Assembly: GCA_963691705.1 (NCBI GenBank)
Contig: OY829542.1
Coordinates: forward strand, 43,769,105-43,833,104
DNA length: 64,000 nt
Source of the DNA: Viola odorata
Lineage: Eukaryota; Streptophyta; Magnoliopsida; Malpighiales; Violaceae
Reading direction: 5' to 3'
Every line of letters begins with the position of its first letter. Within the stretch, counting starts at the first letter, position 1. The notes beneath the pieces are model-generated. The model did not search any database and was not told the DNA's origin. It worked only from the letters and a program-made list of their open reading frames with translations. The position numbers and the translations under genes were made by a program. This document shows, one piece after another, positions 32,706 to 44,921 of the stretch.

Positions 32706-33578
32706 TGATCGTCACTCAAATATACTATTTTCCAGATGCCTAAATTGCACAAATAAAATGTGTAAAGGACAAAACAGGGTTGAACCACAGAGATTGAAGG
32801 AATAATATTTCAGTTTCAATGTATGACAGAGAGTAGATGCAGCCAAACGTATAAGTAGCACTTGGGGGGGGAGGGGGTTAATGTTGATTAATGCAATTAA
32901 TCAACGTAGATGTGATAGCTAACAAGATAATTAATTATAAACGCAAATCATAACACGAAAGTAACAAACATTCGAGGGCACGAAAGTAAAAGACAATCAA
33001 GGGCAAGATAACCAAAAGCAGTAAAAGAGATATTAATCAGATGGGAAGAGATCTTAGCAAAAGGTGTTCCCGGGTTGCTTTTCGGGCCAGTTAATCATTG
33101 GCACAAAAATATTCCAAACTCATGCACAAACCTACTATAGGGACCAAGTTCTCACTAAAAATCCCCTACTTGCCTTCTTAATAAAAGTCCCCCCCCCCCC
33201 CCCCACGTCCCATTTTCACATATGAGGCGACCTTGACATTTCGCCGTCCTCCCAAGCACGAATGCGGGGAGACAATACTCAAAACGCCCATGAAGTGGAT
33301 GCAAGATAGATCTAGGGTGTGACGTCTCAGTGTGTCAAGCTCGCGTTACATACCCTAAACAACCATTTACCCCTTGACGAAATACCTCTCGCGATGTCCC
33401 CACTAGGTGTCTACTACTCCTAATGGCCTCACGCTAGTTATTACCATTAGGATGACAGTACCCATATAAAAACATTAATAGTTGATCAAGCAACCTTGGA
33501 AAGGGGCAAATCAAAAGTATCATGCCCTGGAAAGGGCTGAAATAAGGGAGGAAAACCTACAATTAAAACACGCGATCA
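32706..33578 (-). repeat. Athila-like element 5' LTR, internally deleted (873 bp)
   Basis: Bounded by TGATCGTCACT and CGATCA on the plus strand. It shares its right end with bases 1-48 and about 798-871 but lacks about 740 bp in between, joined at AAGCAACCTTGGAAAGG. A poly-C run at about 33187-33205 and a G-rich run at about 32866-32880 are present. It is followed by GCAAC, the sequence found at the same point of the intact CRM-like LTR (51909-51913). Confidence 0.85.
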
Positions 33579-34141
33579 GCAACCTTGCCACAATAATTAT
33601 AAGGATCTCTACTACAAATTTGACCCCCTCAATAACTAGATTGAGTAACCCGAGTTGAAGATGAAGTTCTAAGAACTCTAATTTCTTAGCCTAAGGTAAA
33701 TGGTCTTTGAAGAGATTCACTCATAAAATTCAAGACAAGACTAAATTAAACTATCTTTAGCTATTTATACCTAAGGCTAAATACAAGAGGAAAGCCCCTA
33801 AATACCCTTAAACGATAGGGCCTTGGCTTGGTGGGCTCGTTCATGGGTTGCGAGGGTTTAGGCGGAGGACTTCATAGGTTGCTAGTGTTGTAGGCGCAGG
33901 CTTCTCATGGCTTGCCCGGCCAACCCGTGAGGTGCTTGCGCCTAGGCCTGCGCCTTCGGCCATATGCGAGCCTTCCGTTGAGGCCTTGTTGGGCACGATA
34001 GTGCATGCATTGGCATGCACACATGTTGTCCAATGCTCTCGTGTCTCCAAGCTCTCCTCCTCGATTTTATGGGTCTTCAAGAGCAAGGCCACCGTTCCCT
34101 TACTCCTCATAAAGTAGCCGTGTGCTCCCGTGCTCATATCA
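33579..34141 (-). repeat. CRM-like 3' LTR, truncated by the Athila insertion
   Basis: This aligns with 51909-52478 of the 5' LTR, with many substitutions. On the plus strand it ends TCATATCA and is followed by the polypurine tract. Confidence 0.85.
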
Positions 34142-34160
34142 TCCCCTCCCCCTTTGAGAG
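34142..34160 (-). promoter_or_regulatory. Polypurine tract of the CRM-like element
   Basis: On the minus strand CTCTCAAAGGGGGAGGGGA abuts the LTR start TGATATGAGC. Confidence 0.75.
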
Positions 34161-34187
34161 GATTCGTCCTCGAATCCATACGCTCGT

Positions 34188-37100
34188 TGTTGCTACCCAA
34201 CTTTTGACATTTTCATCACATCATATCCACCTTTCTTCATTCGTCATATTATTAACCTTCTAATTCAATCATATTTACATTTATTATCGTCTTTTATTTA
34301 CTGTTTATTATTTGCATCACATTTCGTATCATTCACGAACAAAACTCTCTTGCAATTCACGAACAAAACTCTCTCAAATCTCTCTAGTTACTCCAGTTAA
34401 AAATTTCGTTTCTCTTAAGTATTTTTACGCAAATCATTCAAAAATTAAATCGTTCGTGTTTTGATGAAAACTGTTGCTACTCGATTTTTGATTTTTTCTC
34501 GTCACATTTTCGTATTTTTATGCTTATAGTATTTAATAACTAATCTAGGTCAAATTTATGTCGATTCTTGGTCCTAGGCTAGTTTGTTTAATATTCCATG
34601 CCATTTCATGTCCTTTTAGTTTTTTCGTATTTTTAACTATCTTTACGCGAGCTTTTCTCGATCTCGAGTAAGTTTCCTCGAACCATAGATCGAACGCGTT
34701 ATCTCTTTACTTGATAATTACCTACTATATTTCTCGTTCACGTCATCTAATTTGGTTTCGTTCAATTTTTGTCGTAAAGGCATTTATTTTGCGTCCGAAC
34801 GTTTGACATTTTCAAACGAGAAAATAAATGCGAAAAATTGAACTTTCTATTTATTTGTTGTATACTATTTATTTTGTCTTATTTTTCTGCACCTTTTAGT
34901 CCTTTCGGTTCGGGTTTATTTTCATTTCAAGCAATTTAGCTCGAACCAAAAATATGTCGTTTGTGCCACAATTAATATGCATTAATGCACAAAATCATCA
35001 TAGCCACTTGATCAAACACTTGACTCTTTTTTTTATACAAGATCAACGGCTCCTCCTTTTCTTCAACCCTTACCATCACTATTAAGCCCATTTAATTCGT
35101 TCATCATCACAATCCTAGCGAACCGACCTTACTCCTTCACCCTCAGCCAAGTGTTCTCTGCATCCTCATCATCACGAACATCCCATCGCCGGACTGCCCA
35201 AGTCTACTCGCGCCCTTACGCCTCACGCCTTCGACACCCATTCTCGCCTTGGCCTCCAAGTTCACTCGCGGCAATCCTCTATAAATACCTTCATCCTCGC
35301 AACGAGAAAAGGGGGGCCAATTTCATGCTTTAGTCCCCCCTTTTATTTCATGCTCTCTCCTTCTGCTACTTTCAATTCATTTAATTGTTTGCATTTTAAT
35401 TATTTTTCTGCCTCTGTTTCAATAATTAATTGTTTCTGGTTTTGATTCAATTAATTGTTCTTATTACTTTCAATCAATTGCTACTATTACTTTAAAATTA
35501 ATTTCGCTTGAATTGCTTGCTGTTTAATTAGCTTAATTGCTCAAATTGATTTAATTGCTTAATTTCATTTTGTCAAATTTATCTACTGTTTTTATTTCGT
35601 TTGCATTGCTACTGGAATTTTTGTGTAGCTGCTTTCGTTGCTGGTCGGTTGGGGAAGAAGGATACGTGCGTTGCTGGTCCACTGCACTGTTGTTGGTCCG
35701 CTGCCACTGTTCACTGGAAGTAGATGACGCTGCGGTTCGCCGAAAGAAGAGGACGCCGCAATGTTGCCGTATCCGCTGCTGCCGCTGCTGTCTCTGCTGC
35801 CGTGCTCCGCTATCTCTGCCGCCGTGCTCGGCTGCTGGTCCGTCATTGGAGTGACGCTGCTGGAGGTTGAAGAAGGTGAACAGTGTAAGAGGGAAGGAGC
35901 CATGGGCTTGGTTTTTAAATTTGGTTTGGTTTGGTTTGGTTGTTGTGCCAAGCAATATGCTTGGGCCCAAGCGGGAAAGGAAGAGGAGAGGGTTGGCGCT
36001 GTGCGCCAAGCCCAAGCAGAAAGGAAGTTGGGTCGTGCAGGCCTAGGCGAGAAGAAAATAGAAGGGTTGTGTCCTTGACGCAAGCCTAAGCGGAGAAGGA
36101 AAAAAGCTGGGCAGCTTGGTTGGCCCAAGCGTGAAGAGGAAAAAAGGCTTGGCCCTTGGTCTGCTGGGTTGTTTTGAGCCCAACTGCTGAGCCTAGTTTT
36201 TTGGCCCACCGTAAGTATTTCGTATCCTTTGTTCATTCGTAATATTTAATTAATTAATTTACTTGCTTTTAATTGTTAATTAATCATTTGTATTTAATTA
36301 TCAACTAATTAATTTGCTTGCTTTTAATTAATTAATTATTTATTTATTTTACTTGTTTTTTAATTGTTAAATTATTTTATTTAATTGCTTGATATTTGTT
36401 TTACTCGTACTAATGATCTCATTTTGTAGAGTAAAATCAAATCTTCGCTCGCAAGTATACTTTTCTCATCTCTTTTATTTATTCAATATTTTCCGCAAAT
36501 AATCGTATGCATGATATTTAGAATTGTTAGAAATTAAAATCAACGCACATATATACGTGTTTAAATCACTTGTTTTATGCCATGAAATTAATTGTTATGT
36601 TTGCATTGATACATGAGCATGGTGGCTTCGATCCCACGCGGTTATTTGCATTCATTAAATTGGTATTGTGCTAGTTTTTATCCATGATAGGATCACATAG
36701 TAATTAATTAATCCTGCATGGCCCGATGATGATAAAGAGGGCTCTCGCTTTAGTAAAAAACCAACGATTAATCAGTCCCGACCACTCCCGACCAGAAAGG
36801 ATTAATCAGTCCCGAACGGTCCCTATCGGAAATAACAAAAATGCTAAAGCGGTGAATACCTCTGAGGGCCTATAAACAATCGAAAAGTGGCTCAATTTTC
36901 GTAACAGGATTTCGGCTGACACTCTACGATCGTTTACCCTGTAAATGATTGGAAAGTGGCCCGATTCCGTGCGCGGGTTTGGTTGACATTCTGCGATTAT
37001 TTACTCATTTTCATGTTAAAAAATATTTTCCAAACACCTTTTTACCGATAACCTTTTAAGGATGTGACTCGGGTGCCTAACACTTTCCCGAGTCCATAAT

Positions 37101-38326
37101 ACGACCTCGAACCGTTGTTCTTTGGTTTAGACCATTTGTGCCTTAGTTTTTTTTATTTTATGCCTTAATGATTAGGTTCCCTAAGCCTAGGAAATAAATA
37201 GTGTGGCGACTTCATTGCATTATGCGAGGCATCCATCTATGCTCCGCATCCGTCTCGAACATGTTCGCGTAAAAACCAAAAAGGGGGTGCGACAAAAACA
37301 GTTGCTTTTTTAATTTCAAATAATTTATGTCATTGCTCTAGATTAATTACGCTGCTTTGCTTCTCCGAATTGCTAGTCAATTCGGGAGAATTTTAAGCTT
37401 TTTGTTTAATTAAATTTAATTCGTTTTTAATTTAATTGGACACTATTTTGAATGAATTAAATTTTTGTGTTTGCATGGTTAAGTTGTTATTGTTGTTAGG
37501 ATAATTTTGGTGGATAAATTTTCTGTTTTTGTTGCAGGTGGTCGGACCTTGGTCGCCGGCGACCCAAGGAAGAAGATGAATAGTGCAAGGGAGGGATGAA
37601 GCAGTTGGTCTTGTTTTAAATTTGGTTGATGGGCTGAGCATTTTGCTCAAGCCCACGCGGAGACAAGCTGGGTTACGCCTTGCGCAAGCCCAGACAAGGA
37701 GAAGAGCTAAGCCACCTCTGGCCCACGCAGAAGAGAAAGGAGAAGTTTAGCTGGTCTTTGGCCCAGCTGTGGGCCCAGTTGGTGGGCCCAGTTTTGGCCC
37801 GTCGTAATTATTTTTCGTACCGATTGAGTGTATGCTTATACTGTCTATTTATTTTCGTACGCTTGTACTATTTATTTAGTCTCGTATGCTTGTAGTATTT
37901 ATTTATTTTCGTATGCTTGTTTATTTTCGTACGCTTTGCATGTTTAAATAATTATTCTACTTGTGTTTAAGTTAATTATTTTCGCCAAACTGTTAGAGTT
38001 TTATCTATTGGGTATGATCACATAAATTAGGACTTTTTATCTTTCAAGCATGATTTAAACACCTCGTTTATCCGGTAACCTTTTTGGATGTGACTCGGGT
38101 GCCTAACACCTTCCCGAGTCCATAATACGACCCCGAACCGCTGTTCTCTGGTTCAGACCCATTTTACCTTAGCTTTTTATATTTTATGCCATGACAAAAG
38201 GTTCCCTAAACCTAGAAACAAAATAGGGTGGCGACTTCATTGCATTATGTGAGATGAGTCCGATTTCGTCTCACATCTCGTCCCAAACCCGCATCGCGTA
38301 GAAAATTCCAAAAAGGGGGTGCGACA
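34188..38326 (+). mobile_element. Tat-type LTR remnant: full LTR plus 3' third of a second LTR
   Basis: The insertion is bounded by the 5-bp duplication CTCGT (34183-34187 and 38327-38331). It starts TGTTGCTACCC and ends GGGGGTGCGACA, echoing the Tat/Ogre LTR termini. A complete LTR spans 34188-37294 with a TATA box at 35280-35287 and an end GGTGCGACA. Then 37295-38326 resembles the last third of another LTR copy. The two ends look roughly 90% alike by eye. No PBS or coding region lies between them, so everything internal was deleted. ORFs of 100-210 codons at 35550-36240 are LTR sequence without domains. Confidence 0.85.
35280..35287 (+). promoter_or_regulatory. TATA box in the Tat LTR remnant
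   Basis: TATAAATA lies in GCAATCCTCTATAAATACC, matching the position and sequence of the TATA box in the intact Tat/Ogre LTR. Confidence 0.55.
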
Positions 38327-38331
38327 CTCGT

Positions 38332-39786
38332 CCTCTTCAAGCCCTCATCATCACTTACAAAGTAAGGAGAGAAGTCATTAATATTGAACGTAGGACTAAC
38401 ATTACCAAAAGAAGAAGGAATGTCAAGATGAAAAGCATTGTCATTAATTTTCTCCACAATAAGAAATGGGGCATCTCCCCGTTGGCTAAGCTTGCCCTTC
38501 TGTTGGGTGGGGAAACGATCCTTCCTCAAGTGAAGCCGAAACCATTCGCCGACTTCAAAGGAGTTTATACGGGGAAGGCTAACAATCACTCAAAGAAAGA
38601 GGCAACAAGTCTATGAGGGTGAGAGGATTAAACCCATAGACAAGCTCAAAAGGAGAGAAACGAGTGGAAGAGTACATGCTGCGATTGTAAGAAAATTCAA
38701 TGAATAGAATGCAATCATCCCAAGCTTTGGCATATTGTTGAATCATAACACGCAGCATTGTTCCTAAGGTTCTATTAACCACTTTAGTTTGGCCATCCAT
38801 TTGTGGATGACAAGATGTAGATAACAAAAGTTGTGTGTCAAGTTTAGCCTACAACACACACTAAAAATGACTAAGAAACTTGCTATCTCTATCACTAACA
38901 ATTGTCTTAGGCATGCCATGCAACCTAACAACTTCTTGAAAGAAACGATTAGCAATGTGAGATGCATCATTTGTAGTGTGACATGGGATGAAGTGTGCCA
39001 TTTTTGAAAATTTATCCACGGCCACAAACAATGAATCCTTGCCCCTTTTGGTGCAGGGAAGGCCAACAATAAAATCCATTGAAAGGTCACACCAAGGATG
39101 AGATTCAATGGGTAAAGACATGTAAAGACCATGATCTAAACATTTATATTTAGCACATTTGCAAGCAAGGCACTTATCAACAAAATGCGCAACATCAGAT
39201 TTCATCTTAGGCCAAAAGAAGTGTTCCCTAAGTATGCAAAAGTGCACCTCTTCCAAATAAAACTCACATTTTGACAACTTAGCATAGAGTTTATGTTCAC
39301 GAAGGTTTAGAAAAACTTGGTGCAAGTGTTCCATGTATGCTTGTGAAGATGTGTTATACACCAATATATCATCAAAATAAACCACAACAAATTTACCTAT
39401 AAAAGTTCTAAGAACATGGTTCATAAGGCGCATGAATGTGCTAGGTGCATTTGTGAGACCAAAAGGAATAACTAACCATTCATATAGACCAAATTTAGTT
39501 TTAAAAGTTGTTTTCCATTGGTCACCTTCATGCATTCTAATTTGATGATAGCCATTAACTAAGTCAATTTTAGAAAATATGGTAGTACTACTTAGTTCAT
39601 CTAGCATATCATCAAGATGAGGGATGAGATGAGACTACTTTACCGTGATCTTGTTGATGGAGTGACAATCCATACACAAGCGCCAACTTCCATCCTTCTT
39701 AGGCACCAAAATCACGAGCACCACACATGAAGAAAGGCTCTCCCGAATGAAACCCTTGGCTAGAAGAGCATCAATTTGATCTTGTA
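38332..39786 (-). pseudogene. CRM-like pol fragment: RT core joined to integrase, RNase H deleted
   Basis: Read from 39786 downward: RT VPKKDGSWRLCMDC, then [28 protein letters not shown] and YFDDILVYN. After [11 protein letters not shown] the sequence passes directly into [20 protein letters not shown] of the integrase zinc region. The RT thumb and all of RNase H are therefore missing. The integrase core shows [12 protein letters not shown] and [13 protein letters not shown], followed by a frameshift and the C-terminal NINDFSPYF. Non-functional. Confidence 0.85.
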
Positions 39787-40603
39787 TGATGCGATCCAAG
39801 GTACTTATGATATGAGTGTGGGCTCGTCCGCATTTGCATGCCTCGTCCACGAAAGGCCACCCGCGTGGCCTAGCTTTAGTCGCACATTCTTGAAGGAAAT
39901 GAACAAGTTAGAGGTAACATTGACAAGCTTGCACCGACGAAGACTCGAAGAAACCCTCAAATTGTGAAAATTAAGCATTTTTGGAAGATGCTACAGTAAC
40001 ACTGTAGCTACAGTATCACTATAGCTACAGTAACATAATTTCATAATTTTCAGCAATTACATTGCCGAAGCTAGCGGCATGCCGCTACCCTTTTAACGGC
40101 ATACCGCTAGGTGCTACAGTAAGGTACTGTAGCTACAGTACTTATGTGCTTTTATTTTAATTTGTGTGCTTTGTTTTATATTTTTAGCTGGACACGTGTG
40201 GGACTAAGCCAGCTCATTTGTAACCCTTTATAAGCTCATTTAGAGCTTCTTTGTAAGGACGGATCTTGAAATTTATAAAAATTGTGTTAATCACATTTGA
40301 GAGGTTTCTCAAACTTTGGTTCTAGTTTAAGAACTCTTAAGCTTAACTGATTGGAATTCAGTTTCGATTAAGTAAAACAACTCTTCCCTATCGTCTATTT
40401 CGTTCTAGGGGTCTAAACACAGGTTGGTTTAGGGATCTAGAAGTCTTGAGTCGAGATCCTAATCGAGTATCGAATTAGGGGTCTAACCACAGGATGGGTT
40501 AGGGGTCTAATTGTTGTCGATTGGTTACTTATTTGCTGTTCTTGAGGATTCCTTGAGCTAGATCATCAGTCACACGTCCTCCTAACAATCGAGGAACGTA
40601 TCA
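39787..40603 (+). mobile_element. 817-bp solo LTR in CRM-like reverse transcriptase
   Basis: TG...CA termini (TGATGCGATCC to AACGTATCA) are flanked by the 5-bp duplication TTGTA at 39782-39786 and 40604-40608. Removing it rejoins the RT reading frame exactly. A TATA-like TTTATAAG is near 40227. A cluster of GCTACAGTA motifs in both orientations and a GCGGCAT/ATGCCGC pair lie at 39990-40145. There is no coding region, so this is a solo LTR left by LTR-LTR recombination. Confidence 0.85.
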
Positions 40604-40608
40604 TTGTA

Positions 40609-41836
40609 GCTCTTGTGTCTCCTTAGGGTTGCAACGATAAGTCGGCCTATTAGGGAGAGTGGAGTCGGGAAGGAAATCAATCCTATGCTTAATGCCACGC
40701 ACGGGTGGAAGGCCATTAGGAATCTCATCCAGAAACACATCTTTGAAACCTTGCAAAAGAGAGGAAACAACACTAGGAAGAGAGGTATTAGTGTTAGTAG
40801 AAAGCAAACAATTGTCCTTGAATCGTATAAGGATGCACGGTTTCCGCAAGATTAAAGCATGCCTCACATCCTTTCCTTTAGCAAACAAGCTCACTTTCTT
40901 ATCTTTTTTTCACTTCTTTTTCTCTCAATTCCTCACTAGCTTGCTTACTTTTTCAAGTCGTGTGTTTCCACTCAGTGCATGTTCTTTGTTTTCATGCATG
41001 ATTTTTTCCTCATTCACACATCTCACATTTTTCACTCCCCTTGGTACATGCTCAATTTTTTCATGTACTATCTTTTCCTCATGCGCACCACTTACTTTCT
41101 TCACTCCACACCACTCATTTTTCTTTTCAAGCTTAGAAGTAATCTCAAAAGTGGCACAAGCTTTTTGTAACTTGAGTTAATCTTCATACACTTGATGAAG
41201 AGGCAATGGGGGAATAAGGAATTTTCGGCCTTGGTGCTCCAACTTATAAGTGTTCCTAAATCCATCATGGATAGCTCTCCTATCAAATTGTCACGGTCTA
41301 CCAAGAAGTAAATGGCTAGAATGCATAGGCACAACATCACAAAGTCTCTCATCAACATAATTACCAATCTTAAAAGGGATGAGGACTTGCTTGTCTACCT
41401 TAACAGAGCTCCCATCATTGAACCAATTGAGCAAGAAGTCCATAATGAACAAGAAGAGTGCTAGCCACATCCACACAACTTCCATTGTCAATAATGATGG
41501 AGATAACCATGCCATTTGCAATGTCGCGGGTATGGAAGAGGTTTTCACATTGTTTTTGCACGTTGTCATCTTCCTTACCCTTAATGCTCAAAGTTCCCCT
41601 CACAACAAGGCAATGTGGGACCTTAAGATAGTCATACCCATCATCCTCTTCCTCTGCATTCTGCCCAAAATCCAAGGAGTCCTCTCGGTTTACAATTTCC
41701 TCCTCTTCATCTTCACTAACAATCTCACCACCTTCACGGATCAAGATCACTCTTCTATTGTGGCATTCGACTCTCGTGGCCTTTACCTCCATATTTGAAA
41801 CATTCAATGTTTCAAGAAGGGGTGCGCGGGTTAGGA
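40609..41836 (-). pseudogene. CRM-like protease and N-terminal reverse transcriptase, frameshifted
   Basis: From 41836 downward an acidic linker leads to a protease-like IIDNGSCVDVAS (41430-41480). The protease continues in another frame (41291-41569), followed by the RT N-terminal region PVRGIKHRIDFLPDSTLPNR at about 40670-40620. At least two frame changes are present. It is interrupted upstream by the hAT-type insertion at 41845. Confidence 0.75.
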
Positions 41837-41844
41837 TTGGTGTT
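41837..41844. repeat. 8-bp target duplication TTGGTGTT, left copy
   Basis: Matches 50689-50696 on the other side of the hAT-type insertion. Confidence 0.88.
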
Positions 41845-42173
41845 TAGGGGTGTACACGGGCCGGGCCGGACCGGTTCTTGGGCTAGAACCGGACCGGACT
41901 GGAATTGCCGGTTCTTGTCCACGACAAAACCGGACCTGACCGGATATTTCCGGTCCGGTCCGGGCCGGTTCTGATTTTTCTGGGTCGAACCGGGCCGGTT
42001 CCGGTTCTGACCCGGAATTATTTTTTATTCTTTTATTTTGATAATAATTATAATATATCATTTTTTTATAGATCTGCATAACATTCTAAAATTCGCAAGC
42101 GTAAACCAGCAATAATTTCTTTTCAGCAGCCCAAATCTTGCACACAAATACTCAACATATATCAATAAAATTA

Positions 42174-42544
42174 GGGGAAATAGTTTTTATCACCCCTGAA
42201 CTATCGTCGAAAATCAAAAACCTCCCCTGAACTTCATTTTTTGAAATTCGCCCCTCTGGACTATTGTTTTCGGGCAAAAAGCCCCTTCTGTCCATAATTA
42301 AATCAATTTTTTTGTGAATTCTTGGAATTTTTTACAATGTTTGATTTTTAGGTTAATTACATTTTTTCGTGAATTTTAATTTTTTTTTAGATTTTTTACA
42401 ATTTTTTTAAAATTATAAAAATGTGCATTGAAGGGGCTTTTTGCCCAAAAACAATAGTCCAGGGGGGCGAATTTTAAAAAATGAAGTTCAGGTGAGGTTT
42501 TTGATTTTAGACTATAGTTCAGGGGTGGTAAAAACTATTTCCCC
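42174..42544. mobile_element. MULE-type MITE, 371 bp
   Basis: Inverted repeats of about 115 bp start GGGGAAATAGTTTTTA at both ends. They are flanked by the 9-bp duplication ATAAAATTA (42165-42173 and 42545-42553). The 9-bp duplication and long inverted repeats indicate the Mutator superfamily. It has no coding capacity. Confidence 0.88.
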
Positions 42545-43084
42545 ATAAAATTAAGAGTGCATAAATTTCAATCCATCAATAATTTCCAGCAATAAAATTA
42601 CCAAGAGTACATAAAATAGATAAAAAAATACAGAAGCAAAACATTAATAAAAACTATTTATTCAATATATAAAAAATATCATTAATGATTAACATGGTTA
42701 ATTAAAAAACTATTGCAGATCAAACCGAAGAAGAGAACAAGGAGCAACGAAGGAGGATGGTCAGCGGCGGCGGAGAATCCGGCGAAAGAGCACCGGAGAT
42801 GACCATAGAGGAAGTCTTTTAACAAGAGGAGGATAGGCAGAGGACGACCGGAGACGACCACGTGGATCAGTGGAGGGGCAGAGGCTGGAGGAGGGTGGTG
42901 GGGCATGGTGGTGGCAACGGCAAAGGAGAAGGAAGAGAGAAGAAGGAAAGAAGTAAAGCGGTTGCTGTTTGACGAGAGAGAGAGAGTTAGGGCTTGCTCC
43001 AATGCTCTCAATTTGATTTAAATTGAATTAGTTTAATGTCAAAACGACATCGTTTTGACATTAAACACGTCGTTTTGACATTAA

Positions 43085-44640
43085 ACATGATTTACAATAA
43101 TATATTAGTAATTTAAATATTAATACAATTTAAAGTAATAGCATAAAATTCTAAATAATTTTTAATTTTTAATTTTATGAAAATTGACGTGATTCTCTTT
43201 TACAACAATATAATTTTTTTTTATGAAATAAAATGTTAAACAATAAATATATCCACGATACCTCAATAACTATATATTAAAGTAATGATTAATAGTAATA
43301 TTACTAGTATGTGCCATATTATTAATAATTAATGGTCTTACTTTATACATATTAACTATATAAATGGCTATTACAATTTACAAAAATATATTCTTAGTAC
43401 GTGTCATATTAACTATATAAATGACTATTAAAATTTTATTTTTTAGTTCTTACTATAGAGAATGTTTTTCACTCATAATAATTCTCATATAACTTATTTA
43501 ATAAAATTTTGTATTTAAAATAACAAATAAAAGGAAAAAAAATGAGGAATTTTAATTGAGTTTAAAAAAAGAAAAAGAAAAATGCATAATACATTAGTAA
43601 TTTAAACATTAATACAATTTAAATTAAAAGCATAAAACTCTAAACAATTAGTCAATTTTAATTTTATGATAATTGATAATAATTAATAACTATATTATTA
43701 ATAATTAATGGTCTTACTTTATACATATTAACTATATAAATGACTATTACAATTGACAATAGTATATTACTAGTATGTGTCATTTTAACTATATAAATGG
43801 ATTTTATTAGGATGTTATATGACCTAAGAAATTAAATTTTAATAAAAAGAAAGAAATGAGGACTTTTAATTGAGTTTAAAAGAAAAAAAGGAATAATACA
43901 TAATACATTAGTAATTTAAACATTAATACAATTTAAATTAAAAGCATAAAACTCTAAACAATTAGTCAATTTTAATTTTATGATAATTGATAATAATTAA
44001 TAACTATATTATTAATAATTAATGGTCTTACTTTATACATATTAACTTTATAAATGGCTATTACAATTGACAATAATATATTACTAGTATGTGTCATTTT
44101 AACTATATAAATGGCTTTTATTAGGATGTTATATGACCTAAGAAATTAAATTTTAATAAAAAGAAAGAAATGAGGACTTTTAATTGAGTTTAAAAGAAAA
44201 AAAAGAATAATGCATAATACATTAGTAATTTAAACATTAATACAATTTAAATTAAAAGCATAAAACTCTAAACAATTAGTCAATTTTAACTTTATGATAA
44301 TTGATAATAATTAATAACTATATTATTAATAATTAATGGTCTTACTTTATACATATTAACTATATAAATGGCTATTACAATTGACAATAATATATTACTA
44401 GTATGTGTCATTTTAACTATATAAGTGACTATTAAAATTTTATTTCTTAGGTCATACAACATCCTTAATAAAATTTTGTATTTAAAGTAACAAATAAAAA
44501 GAAAAAAATGAACACTTTTAATTGAGTTTAAAAGAAAAAAAATGAATAATGCATAATACATTAGTAATTTAAACATTAATACATAAAAAGAAAAAAAATG
44601 AGGACTTTTAATTGAGTTTACAATTATATTACTAGAAAAA
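43085..44640. repeat. AT-rich tandem array, units of about 310-340 bp
   Basis: The anchor GACTTTTAATTGAGTTTAAA recurs near 43541 (variant), 43861, 44172, 44511 (variant) and 44600. Each is followed by CATTAGTAATTTAAACATTAA and later TTAATGGTCTTACTTTATAC. The array lies inside the hAT-type element, and the first and last units are partial. Confidence 0.85.
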
Positions 44641-44724
44641 ATATATATATGCATGAGAAATTTTAATATAGTTTAGAAGGAAAAAAGAAAAAGAATGAGT
44701 TAAGTTTAGAAAGAAAAAATAAAG

Positions 44725-44796
44725 TGGGAGCCAAGAGGATTTGAACCTCTGCCCTTTAATACAATAGGTGATGGGTTAGCCATTAAACCAAATGGA
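44725..44796 (-). pseudogene. tRNA-like sequence (degenerate)
   Basis: On the minus strand there is a box-A-like TGGTTTAATGGCTAACC and a T-arm AGAGG-TTCAAAT-CCTCT at the right distance for a tRNA. A GTA triplet lies in the anticodon-loop position. The acceptor arms do not pair well, so it is probably a tRNA-derived relic rather than a working gene. Confidence 0.35.
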
Positions 44797-44921
44797 AACT
44801 TTGATATTATTGTACACATATATATTTATATATATACTTCCGGTTCTACCAGTTCTCCGGGCCAGTTCTCGGATTTTGAGGGGTGGAGAACCGGACCGAA
44901 CCGGAAATTCTGGTCCGGTCT

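Noticed and set aside
35551..36236. ORFs of 105-214 codons in the Tat LTR remnant
   Set aside because: They overlap on several frames and both strands, show no domains, and lie in LTR sequence downstream of its TATA box.
41415..41798. 139-codon plus-strand ORF opposite the CRM-like protease
   Set aside because: Antisense shadow of the retrotransposon protease region.
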